A stretch of 8,364 bases of DNA from JAQGMO01 sp050954505 (GTDB lineage Bacteria; Pseudomonadota; Gammaproteobacteria; Burkholderiales; Burkholderiaceae_D): assembly GCA_050954505.1 (NCBI GenBank), contig JBPBPY010000370.1, forward strand, positions 1 to 8,364, in the 5' to 3' direction. Below are positions 1 to 7,540 of this stretch, in pieces. Within the stretch, counting starts at the first letter, position 1, and each line of letters begins with the position of its first letter. The notes below the pieces were generated by a model that saw only the letters and a program-made list of their open reading frames with translations, was not told the origin of the DNA and made no database searches. The position numbers were made by a program, and so were the translations under genes.

Positions 1-730
1 GCACTGGTGCGCACACCAGTCTGGTCGACATTTTGCTGCTGGCTGCCGACTGTCACGCCAAAGCCGCCGGAACCCATTACGCCTGAGCGTTTTTCCGTGC
101 GGCTGGTCATGCTGGCGCTGGTGTCGGAAGCGGAAAGAAGGTTCACATTGTTCCCGGCCGTCAGGATGGTGGCCTGGTCACTGACGACATTGCTGCCTGT
201 AATGTTGATGTCGCGGTTGCCAACCACGGTTGCGGTATTGCCGGAGAACGTCGTCGCTGTTGATGAGGTCTGGTCCAGCGTGTCGTGCGTCGTGATCGTC
301 AGGCTGGCAAGACCACCGCTGCGGCCTTTGTGCTGGTGGGCTTCATCGACGGTCTGACGGTTTTGGCCTGCAACGAGATTGACGTCATTGCCGGCCACAA
401 CCAGCAGGTCACCACGTGTGCTGCTGACGCTGGCACCCTTGGCGTTGAGGTCGTTGCCCGCTTGCAGTGTCAAGTTGCCCTGGGTCTGGATGCCCGTGCC
501 GGTGTCGGTGGTGTCGCTCTCGCTGCGCCTGTTTTTGCCATCCCAGGCAAATTGATTGCTCCGGCCCTGCGCCACGGTATCAAGGTTGATGTTGTTGCCG
601 GCAGTGATGCGCGTTGTTCCCGATGCTTCTGTAGCCGATTGGCCGTTGACGATTGCTGCGGCAGTAAAGTTTGCATCGCGTCCTGCACCAGCCGACAAGC
701 TGCCATTGGCTCCGCTTACGTAGAGTCCGG
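1..730 (-). repeat. Haemagglutinin (FHA-2-type) repeats of TpsA, incomplete at the left edge
   Basis: The end of the visible protein (residues from about 1570) has the features of the haemagglutinin repeat family Fil_haemagg_2. These are AGNNINL, LTLQAGNDLNAKGA, LLVVAGNDVNLVAG, EAHQHKGRSGG (from 1697), a Thr/Ser-rich hinge, GNRDINITGSNVVSD, ILTAGNNVNLLSA and the Gly-rich SGVMGSGGFGVTVGSQQQ. In CdiA proteins this region follows the receptor-binding part and is tied to delivery across the target outer membrane; that role is family knowledge, not shown here. Confidence 0.75.
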
Positions 731-3700
731 CTACCCGGGCGATATTGGTCTGGCTGCCTTGCGCATTGGTCGACGTGTTCGTGGTGGAGGTGACATTGAG
801 GTCGCGTCTGGCATGAGCCGACAGGCTGTTGTTGGCGGCAATCGTGCCGCCGATGTTGTTGAGATCGGCGCGTGCCCGCAGGCCGGCATCTTCGCCAAGT
901 ATGCGACCGCCCAGGTTGTCGATGTTGTCAGCGGATAGCTGCACTGCGTGCCGGCCGCCGATGGTGCCGCCATTGAGCAGCTTGCCGGCGACATCCAGCG
1001 TGACATTCTCGCCAGCGATCAATGCGCCGCCCGATTGCAGGTCGCCTTGCCGCACATGGGCATACAGCTGCGGCACCAGCGCCCTGGTGATGCTGCCATC
1101 GGGCAGGGTAATGTCTTTTTCCACCAGCCAGACAATGTCGCTGGTGAGTTGCGCCATCTGTTCGGCACTCAGGGCAATGCCGGGCGTGAGTTGCCGGGCC
1201 CGGGCAACGGTGGCGCCGTTCTCCAGCAAGGCTTGATACTGCGCTTCATCGCTGGCATAACCCTTGAGCAAACGCTTGCCGGTCAATTCGGCCACTTGTT
1301 CGCGCACCAGTCGTTGCTCGTAAAAACCGTCACCGAGCCGTTTCTGGATGGTGTTGACATCGAGATTCAATGCCTTGAGGAGATAGTCGGAGCTGAGCCA
1401 GTTGCGGTAGCTGGCATAGGCCGGATCGGTCTCGACCAGATAGTGCGAAGTGGGCGCCGGTCTCAAGCCGAACAGGCGGCTGTCGGGAATGCTGGTGGCA
1501 ACGCCGCCGCTGCGCACGACAGTCGGTGCAACACCTGCTGGCGACGCTGCATTGGCAGCGATGACCTGGAAGATCGGCGTGACAAGCTGGCCGTTGCGCA
1601 AGGTCGCCGGGGCGGCATCGGCTGTATCGGCCGCAGCCGGCGTCTGGTTGACGGTGGCGGTGGACAATGCGCCGATCTGCGTACTGCCATCGGGATTGAC
1701 ACTGCCCTTGCTGCCATGATCAAGATTGGCATTGGACTGATAGACCGTGGGCGTGAGAGGAATGTGTTCAATGGCAGGCGCGGGCCGGTAGGGCGCTTGA
1801 CTTGGGCCACCGGGTTCATCGATGCCGCGCCGGCGCTGGCGCCAGTGGCCAAACACATCGCCGACATCGGTGGTGATGCGCTCGCCACCGAGTTCAGTGT
1901 TCCTGAGTTCGCCAATCGCGCCGGTGATCGCAGCGCCGGCGATGACGCGGCTGCCGTCATTGTTGAGGGTGTTGGCATGCAAACGCATTGCTGCACCGGC
2001 CAGGATCTGTCCCGGATTGCTGGCGACGATGCGGTCCTCGGTCGTGGTGCGCACATACACATATTGGCTCCAGGTTTCGTACCAGGTTTCCGGCGTGAGC
2101 AAGTGCCACGATTGGTCAAAGAACCGGCTGACACCCGGTGTCCCTTCGCGGTACCGGTTGGGCGAACCCTGGCCCTGGTACTCGACGATGTTTTCCTTGC
2201 CGACTTCGACTCTGGCTACAGCGATGTGCGGATTGATGTTGTTGATGGTGCCGGCGCTGAGGTCGGCGTTGCCCAGCGCTTCGATGGTGGCGCCATGGTT
2301 GTTGATGGTGGCAGCCTGGCCAATGGCATGGCCTTGGTCGTCCAGCCCGGCGCCAATTGCTAGGTCGCCGGCCGAGAAAACGCTTGCGTGATCGCTGTTG
2401 TTGAAGGTGTCAACGCCCATATCGAGCCGCTCGCGCGCGGCAATGACGGGCGCGGCGCCATGTTCGGCCAGGTTGTTCAAGGTCGTTGCAGTGATGGCCA
2501 GACGGTCGCCGTAGATCCTGCCGCTGCCGAGATTGTCGAGCGTGATGGCGCCAAGCGTGGTGTGGATCCCGTCGATCAAGCCGCGATTGGTCAAGGTGTG
2601 GCTGTCACTGGCGTGCAGTTCGACATTGCCGGCCTTGATCGAACCATCGGCCCGGTTGTCGATGGTGCCAGCATCGATGGCCAGCATTTCGCCGGCAGCC
2701 AGTGTGCCATCGTTGATGAGTTTGCCAGGCGTGGACAGGCTCAGCGTGCCGTTGGCGATGACTTGCCCCTGATTGGTGAAGTCCACTGCCAGGCCGATGT
2801 TGCTGTGGCCAAGAGTCAAGATTTTGCCGTTGCCGGAAAGACTGTCGCCATTGATGCGCAACTGCTCACCGGCGATCAGGGTGCCATCCTGGTTATCGAT
2901 CGCCAGTGTTCTGGTTGGCGTGTTGTCCTGCAGCGTCAGGGACTGGCCGCCACTGATCAAACCAAAACGGTTGTCGAGTCCGCCATCAACGGTGAGCACC
3001 GTCTCGGTGTTCGAGCGAATCACACCGGAATGATTGCCGAGGTTGGCGGTGCGGATACTGACATTCTGGCCTTCCATGCCCTTGCCAGGCAGTGCTGCAA
3101 CAGGGGCCGTATTTGCATTCCCGTTTTCGTCACCTTCCTTGGTGCCGGCAGCAGCGTGTGTAGCGCTGTTGATGACATTGACTGCAATGATGGTCAGATC
3201 GCGGCTCGACCGGATCAGACCGGCGGTGTTATGGACCAAGCTGGCCGCCTCGATGCCAAGGTTTCCCAGCGACTGGATCTGCCCGCCGAGATTGTCCAGC
3301 AGCACGGTGCTGATGGTGGCAGGGCCGGTGCTGATCACCGCGCCTCCCGCATTGTTGTAAATGCCGCGTGCCTCGAGGTCCAGCGCCGTGTCGGCTTGAA
3401 TGCTGCCGCCGGAGTTGTCAATCAAGCTGTTGCTGACCACTCGCGCGCTACCGGAGACCGAGGCAATGCTGCCGGCACGATTGTCCAGCTCTTGTGCATG
3501 GAGATCCACCCGGCCACTTGCGGCCAGCAACCCCCCGCGGTTATCGAGCACCGCTGGCGTATCGATTGACAAGCCCTGGCCGGCCGTGACCTGGCCAGCA
3601 TTGTTGATGAAACTTTGACTGCGCAGGCTTTTACCGTTTGAGCTTTCATCGTTTGAGCTTTCCCTGCGCAAGCTTTCACGGCGCAAACTTGCCGTGGCGC

Positions 3701-5432
3701 GGGCGCTGATCTTGCCTCTGCTGTTGTCGACAGTCTCGCTTGCCAGTTCCAGATCGGTGTTGGCGCTGATCCAGCCTTCGGTGTTGTTGAACGCCTGGCT
3801 GCTGGAACGCAGGCTGCCGGTGCTGGCAAGCCAGCCGCGCCGGTTCAAGACGGTTTGCGCTGCCAGATTCATTTCGCCTGCATTGATGTTTGCCGCATCG
3901 GCGACCAGCATCGTGCCGGCGTTGGCCGTCAAGCCTTGCAGAATGCTGATGTCGGCGCCAGCCAGGTTGATCTCGCCTGCCGACGCGTTCAGCGTCAGTT
4001 TGCTGGCACTGGTCTGGCTGCCGGAAAGGTTGATGGTTGGCGCCTGGTATGCCTGATTGCCGCTGCTGAGGTTTTTGCCTGTGGCGCTGATGCCTTCCAT
4101 GGCAGTGACACTCAGGTGTCCAGTGCCACCGAGGCTCCCATCCGGCAGCACACCGGCTGCCAGCACGGACGCTGCGCCACTGCGCACACTGCTGTTGCTG
4201 CCGACGGCCGCCAGTGTGACATCCTGTCTGGCGGCGACGGTGCCGGTATTGTCGATGATGCCGTGGCTGCTCAGGTCGGCGCTGCCCTGGGCATGCATGC
4301 TGCCACGATTGTCGATATCACCGCTGGTGGCGACAGTCAGGTTGCCTTTGCTGTTGATCTGGCCCGCATTGACCAGCTTGCCATCCGCCGTGATGACGAC
4401 CTCGCCGATATCGGCATACATCTTGCCGGCATGGCTGACACCAACGCCTTGTTCGGTTGCGATCAGCTTGATCTTGCCGGCATACATGCCGCCAAGCAAA
4501 GCGGTGTCGATGGCAAACGCGGGTGCAGGGCCCGCAGCCGGCAGGGGACCGTTGAGGATGAGTTCACCGTTGCTGCCGTCAATGGTAAACGCGGTCGGTC
4601 CGGTGGCAATCTTCAGTTCCTTGGCCCACAGCCCGGCATTGAGCTCAACCGCGCGGGTTATGACTTCGGTATAGTCGGTGCTGCTGGCGTCCATGCCGGC
4701 ACCTTCCACGCGCACCGTGCCGCCATGGACACGATAGCCCTCCAGGCTGCCGCCATTGACGACCGGCGTGCCGGTGGTCAGGGTTGCGCGGCTGGCATTG
4801 ATGAAGCCGCAGCCGTCGCATTTCACCCCGGCCGGATTCGCCACCACCACCTGGGCGCGCTGGCCAGCCACTTCCACATGGCCACGCAGTTGACTTGGAT
4901 TGGCGGAGTTGACTTCATTGAGGATCACGCGGGCGCTGCCGTTGGCCAGCCACGGATTGCCTTGCACATAACCACCGAGCTGGGAACTGGCATTGCTGCG
5001 GCTGTTGTTGAGGATGGCGCCAGCCTGCTGCACATCGAACTGGCTGTAGGCATTGCGTGAAACCCCGGCGTTGCTGGGCGTCTGGATATTTACCAGCGGA
5101 ACATTGTTCGGCGCAGCGAGGATGGTCGCGCGCTGGTTGCCTGGCGCATGCACATCGCTGACGATCTGCGCCCAGGTTGCGGGGACTGCAGCCAAGGCAC
5201 AGGCTGTGGCCAGAGTGAGCAGGCAGGACACGCGTGCCAGTCCCGCCCTGCAAAGGACGATGAGCGGCTGGCGCAGGGCAGGCATGCCAATGCGGGTGAA
5301 GTCGTGCGGCAATGTCGCGCGCTGCGGGCGGCCTTGCCGGGCCGATTTGCCATGACCGACGGTACACTCTGCAACCACCATCAACATTGCGCGTTTGCGA
5401 TTGAAGAGAAGGCGGTGGCAGTGTTTGTTCAT
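1..5432 (-). CDS. TpsA exoprotein, filamentous haemagglutinin/CdiA-like (3' end missing)
   Basis: This is a large surface exoprotein exported by two-partner secretion, partner of the TpsB gene upstream. The ATG at 5432 has GGAG five bases ahead. About 1810 codons are open with no in-frame stop, and the gene continues past base 1. Domains: extended signal peptide (ESPR, residues 1-22, MNKHCHRLLF then MLMVVAE), a basic spacer, a hydrophobic core about 57-86 and likely cleavage after AWA near 88; TPS domain about 89-330 with GNPWLANGSARVILNEV (158-174) and NPAGVKCDGCGF (199-210); FHA-1-type repeats about 330-1070; a Trp/Tyr-rich segment about 1075-1150; a Pro/Ala-rich linker about 1190-1330; a conserved module 1331-1500 (YLVETDP, RLGDGFYEQRLVREQVAELTG, LVPQLYAHVRQGDL); and haemagglutinin repeats from about 1570 (SGVMGSGGFGVTVGSQQQ at 1783-1800). 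The family and secretion route are clear. The CdiA assignment is inferred, because the C-terminal toxin region is outside the window; a plain adhesin is the alternative. Confidence 0.93.
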   Translation of the reverse strand, partial: MNKHCHRLLFNRKRAMLMVVAECTVGHGKSARQGRPQRATLPHDFTRIGMPALRQPLIVLCRAGLARVSCLLTLATACALAAVPATWAQIVSDVHAPGNQRATILAAPNNVPLVNIQTPSNAGVSRNAYSQFDVQQAGAILNNSRSNASSQLGGYVQGNPWLANGSARVILNEVNSANPSQLRGHVEVAGQRAQVVVANPAGVKCDGCGFINASRATLTTGTPVVNGGSLEGYRVHGGTVRVEGAGMDASSTDYTEVITRAVELNAGLWAKELKIATGPTAFTIDGSNGELILNGPLPAAGPAPAFAIDTALLGGMYAGKIKLIATEQGVGVSHAGKMYADIGEVVITADGKLVNAGQINSKGNLTVATSGDIDNRGSMHAQGSADLSSHGIIDNTGTVAARQDVTLAAVGSNSSVRSGAASVLAAGVLPDGSLGGTGHLSVTAMEGISATGKNLSSGNQAYQAPTINLSGSQTSASKLTLNASAGEINLAGADISILQGLTANAGTMLVADAANINAGEMNLAAQTVLNRRGWLASTGSLRSSSQAFNNTEGWISANTDLELASETVDNSRGKISARATASLRRESLRRESSNDESSNGKSLRSQSFINNAGQVTAGQGLSIDTPAVLDNRGGLLAASGRVDLHAQELDNRAGSIASVSGSARVVSNSLIDNSGGSIQADTALDLEARGIYNNAGGAVISTGPATISTVLLDNLGGQIQSLGNLGIEAASLVHNTAGLIRSSRDLTIIAVNVINSATHAAAGTKEGDENGNANTAPVAALPGKGMEGQNVSIRTANLGNHSGVIRSNTETVLTVDGGLDNRFGLISGGQSLTLQDNTPTRTLAIDNQDGTLIAGEQLRINGDSLSGNGKILTLGHSNIGLAVDFTNQGQVIANGTLSLSTPGKLINDGTLAAGEMLAIDAGTIDNRADGSIKAGNVELHASDSHTLTNRGLIDGIHTTLGAITLDNLGSGRIYGDRLAITATTLNNLAEHGAAPVIAARERLDMGVDTFNNSDHASVFSAGDLAIGAGLDDQGHAIGQAATINNHGATIEALGNADLSAGTINNINPHIAVARVEVGKENIVEYQGQGSPNRYREGTPGVSRFFDQSWHLLTPETWYETWSQYVYVRTTTEDRIVASNPGQILAGAAMRLHANTLNNDGSRVIAGAAITGAIGELRNTELGGERITTDVGDVFGHWRQRRRGIDEPGGPSQAPYRPAPAIEHIPLTPTVYQSNANLDHGSKGSVNPDGSTQIGALSTATVNQTPAAADTADAAPATLRNGQLVTPIFQVIAANAASPAGVAPTVVRSGGVATSIPDSRLFGLRPAPTSHYLVETDPAYASYRNWLSSDYLLKALNLDVNTIQKRLGDGFYEQRLVREQVAELTGKRLLKGYASDEAQYQALLENGATVARARQLTPGIALSAEQMAQLTSDIVWLVEKDITLPDGSITRALVPQLYAHVRQGDLQSGGALIAGENVTLDVAGKLLNGGTIGGRHAVQLSADNIDNLGGRILGEDAGLRARADLNNIGGTIAANNSLSAHARRDLNVTSTTNTSTNAQGSQTNIARVAGLYVSGANGSLSAGAGRDANFTAAAIVNGQSATEASGTTRITAGNNINLDTVAQGRSNQFAWDGKNRRSESDTTDTGTGIQTQGNLTLQAGNDLNAKGASVSSTRGDLLVVAGNDVNLVAGQNRQTVDEAHQHKGRSGGLASLTITTHDTLDQTSSTATTFSGNTATVVGNRDINITGSNVVSDQATILTAGNNVNLLSASDTSASMTSRTEKRSGVMGSGGFGVTVGSQQQNVDQTGVRTS
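2222..4445 (-). repeat. FHA-1-type degenerate beta-helix repeats of TpsA
   Basis: This part of tpsA (residues about 330-1070) encodes many degenerate units of roughly 20 residues. They follow a pattern such as LDN-x-GG-x-I-x-A/S-x(4)-L-x-L-x-A/S-x-x-L. Clear examples are LDNLGGQIQSLGNLGIEAAS, IDNRADGSIKAGNVELHAS and LDNRGGLLAASGRVDLHA. Such repeats form the long right-handed beta-helix stalk of filamentous haemagglutinins and CdiA proteins. The limits are approximate. Confidence 0.7.
3616..3690 (-). repeat. 15-bp tandem array (five units) within tpsA
   Basis: Five consecutive 15-base units fill 3690-3676, 3675-3661, 3660-3646, 3645-3631 and 3630-3616. On the minus strand they read AAGTTTGCGCCGTGA, AAGCTTGCGCAGGGA, AAGCTCAAACGATGA, AAGCTCAAACGGTAA and AAGCCTGCGCAGTCA. 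A partial sixth unit (AAGTT) follows at 3615-3611. In the protein this gives five-residue repeats near residues 582-606: SLRRE, SLRRE, SSNDE, SSNGK, SLRSQ. The unit is a multiple of three, so copy-number change would keep the frame. Confidence 0.85.
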
Positions 5433-5437
5433 GACAG

Positions 5438-5441
5438 CTCC
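5438..5441 (-). promoter_or_regulatory. Ribosome binding site of tpsA
   Basis: The minus strand reads GGAG, five bases (CTGTC), then ATG at 5432. Together with the ESPR sequence that starts at this Met, it fixes the tpsA start. Confidence 0.7.
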
Positions 5442-5481
5442 AGTGCGCAATGAATGCTGCGATGATAAATCGCACTCGGGC

Positions 5482-5519
5482 AAAAAAACCAAAAGTTTCA
5501 ACAGCGTTAAAAATTGGTT
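5482..5519 (-). terminator. Terminator- or attenuator-like hairpin between tpsB and tpsA
   Basis: On the minus strand AACCAA (5519-5514) pairs with TTGGTT (5492-5487). Inside it, TTTTAAC and GTTGAAA pair around a GCT loop, with one G-T wobble and a small asymmetric internal loop between the two stems. Five T residues (5486-5482) follow. The stem is AT-rich and therefore weak. It could end tpsB transcripts, lie in the tpsA leader, or be chance in an AT-rich promoter region. Confidence 0.35.
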
Positions 5520-5713
5520 GCGCTTTTTGTGATGAATAGGCGACAGTCCCAGATTTGAAATGCATGATTGCAATGGAGGCTGTACGGCAGCGACCCGGTT
5601 GCTGTTCGGCGCAGCATGCCGCCAATCGCCTTTTCAGAAAGGGCATGCGTAGCAACATCCCGTTCGCCTGGCTCACTGCTGGCCGGTGCCACGGCAAGGC
5701 ATTGCGCGCTTGC

Positions 5714-7540
5714 TTAGATCGACCAGTTGATCATGAATCCCGCCACGCCTTTCGACGTCGAAAATCCATTCGGTTTCGACAGTGGCTGGCCAATGAACAC
5801 ATCGTACGACACGCCGCTGTTCCAGCCACGCAGGCCGAGAACCGCACCACTCAAATGATCGCCAGGCAGGAACACCGTGCCCGCACCAGCGACCTTGCCG
5901 TAATCGATGCCGAGATACAGTTCCTGGCCGCTTTGCCCAAGCGCCAGGCCAAGATCATTACGCAGCAGCCAGCCGCGTTCGGCCACCAGCTGGTTCTCAC
6001 CGTCGAAGCCGCGCACGCTGTAGCGCCCGCCAATCAGGAACCGGTCCTGCGGCACCAGCGGTGTCTTGTTCCACTGCGCACGCCAGGCCGCGGTGTAACG
6101 CCAGCGTTGATCGGCCAGCAAAAACGGCGTACTGAAGCGGGCATCGGCGTTGAAAAGCCTCGGCCGCGAAGTGCCTTCGCCAAAGGCTTCCTCGGGCGCG
6201 CGCAAGGCGTCCAGCGCGCCGGTGCCACGGCGGTAGCTGAGGTCGATGTCGAGCGTGGCTGCGCCAATGAATTCACGCTGTGTGATACCGAAGTCAAGTC
6301 CGGCCATGCGACGGCGCTGCACTTCGACTTCGGTGTCATCGATGAAATTTTTGCTGTTGCGGTTCCAGCCGCGCAGCCACAGCGTGGTGCTGCGTGCGCT
6401 GTCGCGGTACACCAGGCGCGAGAGCCGGACTTCATTGGTCTGGCTCTCGCCACGATAGACATAATTCTGGCTCGCACCGGCGACAGTCTGGTGGTACAGG
6501 TTGCTGCTGCTGGTCAAACCAAGCAGCCAGTAACCGAATGGCAGCGAGTAGTGGGCCGTGTAGCCATGGGTGCCATGCGAGCCGCGCGGGCCGAACTCTG
6601 CGCCGCCGAGGTTGTGGTTGATGCTCAGATAAAACAGGTCGTTGAGTGTCCACCAGTGGTCAAGGGACAGGGTGAGATTGCCCTGGTATTTCCCGGTGGC
6701 CCTGGTGCCGGAATCATCGGCAGACAGGCTGAGCCGGAATGGAAGTCCCTGCTTCCAGTGAATCACGACGTCGCTTTGTCCGGGAGCCATATTCTGTGCC
6801 TGTGCGTCATCCTGTGGCACGACGAGTTCGATGTCGGCTTCCACACTGGGCACGCGCTTGAAATTTTCGAGCGCCTGTTCGATATCGCGCAGATTGAGCA
6901 AGTCGCCCGGCTTGGCAGGAAACGCATTCCATTTCGTTGCGCGTGGATCGGCGTCGTCGGCAAAGCGGATGGCGTGTATGCGCCCCGGGAACAGGGTCAG
7001 CTCCAGCTGCCCCGCGCCAAGCCGGTCCTGGGCGCCAGCCAGCACCTGTGCAGTCACGAACCCGCGCGCAACGATGGCGTTGCGAATGCGGCGCATGACC
7101 AGGTTGATGCCGTTGCTGCCGAGGCAGCGGCCACTTGCCCGGTCAATGCTGCCGTCGGCAAGCCGGTCTGCGGCGGCAAGCGCCCACTGGAACTGGTCGG
7201 CAGCGTCACCGGTGAGGCGGATGTGGTCGATGGGCACGCAATTGTTTTCCGCCTCGGGCAAACGCAGCAATGCATTCTGGTCCGCCGGGGTGGGCAATGC
7301 CGGCAGGCGCCCATCGGGACGGCGTTCCAGCTGTTCGCGCAACACGCGTTCACGTTCCTGCTGGCGCAGGAATTCATCGCCGGAGGCGGGGCCCGGGGGC
7401 GTTGCAGCAGACTGTGCCGCGGCCGTGTTCATGACACTGCCGAGAAAGATTCCCGTGAGCAGTGCTGTTGCAAGAGCCGGGCAAAAAAAACGCTGCAGCG
7501 GCAGCGTAGGACGAATTTTTTTTATTGATGAAAACGTCAA
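5714..7540 (-). CDS. TpsB outer-membrane transporter (CdiB/FhaC/ShlB family)
   Basis: This is the Omp85-superfamily outer-membrane pore that secretes the adjacent TpsA. From the TTG at 7540 it has 608 codons and ends in TAA, a normal family length. I chose TTG because AGGGAG stands six bases before it, while the in-frame ATG at 7570 (618 aa) has no ribosome-binding site. Residues below use ATG numbering; subtract 10 for TTG. A signal peptide has its hydrophobic core about 31-47 and AAAQ near 50-53. A charged helix (about 66-84) resembles the FhaC plug helix. POTRA1 is about 110-196 with the paired cysteines C111 (CVPI) and C149 (GRCLG). POTRA2 is about 197-275 with ENFKRVPSVEADIELV. The 16-strand ShlB-type barrel is about 278-618, with the lid-loop motif VRGF at 519-522. 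The last residues are NWSI, so the usual terminal Phe is absent. The partner gene follows after 281 bases. Family assignment is secure; CdiB versus adhesin transporter is not decided here. Confidence 0.93.
   Translation of the reverse strand: MTFSSIKKIRPTLPLQRFFCPALATALLTGIFLGSVMNTAAAQSAATPPGPASGDEFLRQQERERVLREQLERRPDGRLPALPTPADQNALLRLPEAENNCVPIDHIRLTGDAADQFQWALAAADRLADGSIDRASGRCLGSNGINLVMRRIRNAIVARGFVTAQVLAGAQDRLGAGQLELTLFPGRIHAIRFADDADPRATKWNAFPAKPGDLLNLRDIEQALENFKRVPSVEADIELVVPQDDAQAQNMAPGQSDVVIHWKQGLPFRLSLSADDSGTRATGKYQGNLTLSLDHWWTLNDLFYLSINHNLGGAEFGPRGSHGTHGYTAHYSLPFGYWLLGLTSSSNLYHQTVAGASQNYVYRGESQTNEVRLSRLVYRDSARSTTLWLRGWNRNSKNFIDDTEVEVQRRRMAGLDFGITQREFIGAATLDIDLSYRRGTGALDALRAPEEAFGEGTSRPRLFNADARFSTPFLLADQRWRYTAAWRAQWNKTPLVPQDRFLIGGRYSVRGFDGENQLVAERGWLLRNDLGLALGQSGQELYLGIDYGKVAGAGTVFLPGDHLSGAVLGLRGWNSGVSYDVFIGQPLSKPNGFSTSKGVAGFMINWSI
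7483..7507 (-). terminator. Intrinsic-terminator-like hairpin inside the 5' end of tpsB
   Basis: On the minus strand ACGCTGC (7507-7501), loop CGCT, GCAGCGT (7496-7490) forms a perfect 7-bp stem with five G-C pairs, followed directly by seven more T residues (7489-7483). It points the same way as tpsB transcription, about 30 bases after the TTG start, and encodes part of the signal peptide (TLPLQRFFC). The structure is plain to see. Whether it terminates transcription, slows RNA polymerase or does nothing while ribosomes cover it is unknown. Confidence 0.45.

Larger units (their letters stand above)
5433..5713 (-). other. tpsB-tpsA intergenic region with AT-rich leader
   Basis: This 281-base gap holds no convincing gene. 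The half next to tpsB is GC-rich like its surroundings. The half next to tpsA (about 5460-5570) is clearly richer in A and T, which suggests a separate tpsA promoter. The best -10-like hexamer is TATCAT on the minus strand (5467-5462), about 30 bases before the ATG. A possible TTGGTT sits 19 bases further upstream, but this spacing is poor and the same bases form the hairpin described separately. No operator with a recognisable consensus was found. Confidence 0.35.

Noticed and set aside
3422..3829. 135-codon minus-strand open frame with KAQTMKAQTVKACAVK-like repeats
   Set aside because: The repeats are the 15-bp tpsA array read out of frame; it is not a separate gene.
285..5060. Long plus-strand open frames opposite tpsA (285-938, 948-2363, 2388-3569, 3855-5060)
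   Set aside because: They share codon boundaries with tpsA and are its direct antisense. Low stop density follows from the Gly/Ala/Asn/Leu-rich repeat codons in GC-rich DNA. I recognise no protein family in them, and the tpsA frame is convincing throughout.
4915..5697. 260-codon minus-strand open frame spanning the tpsB-tpsA gap
   Set aside because: Most of it overlaps the tpsA signal peptide and TPS domain in another frame. The tpsA frame has ESPR and TPS motifs; this frame has none.
5555..7528. 657-codon plus-strand open frame opposite tpsB
   Set aside because: It is antisense to a complete, motif-rich TpsB, and the translation shows no recognisable domain.
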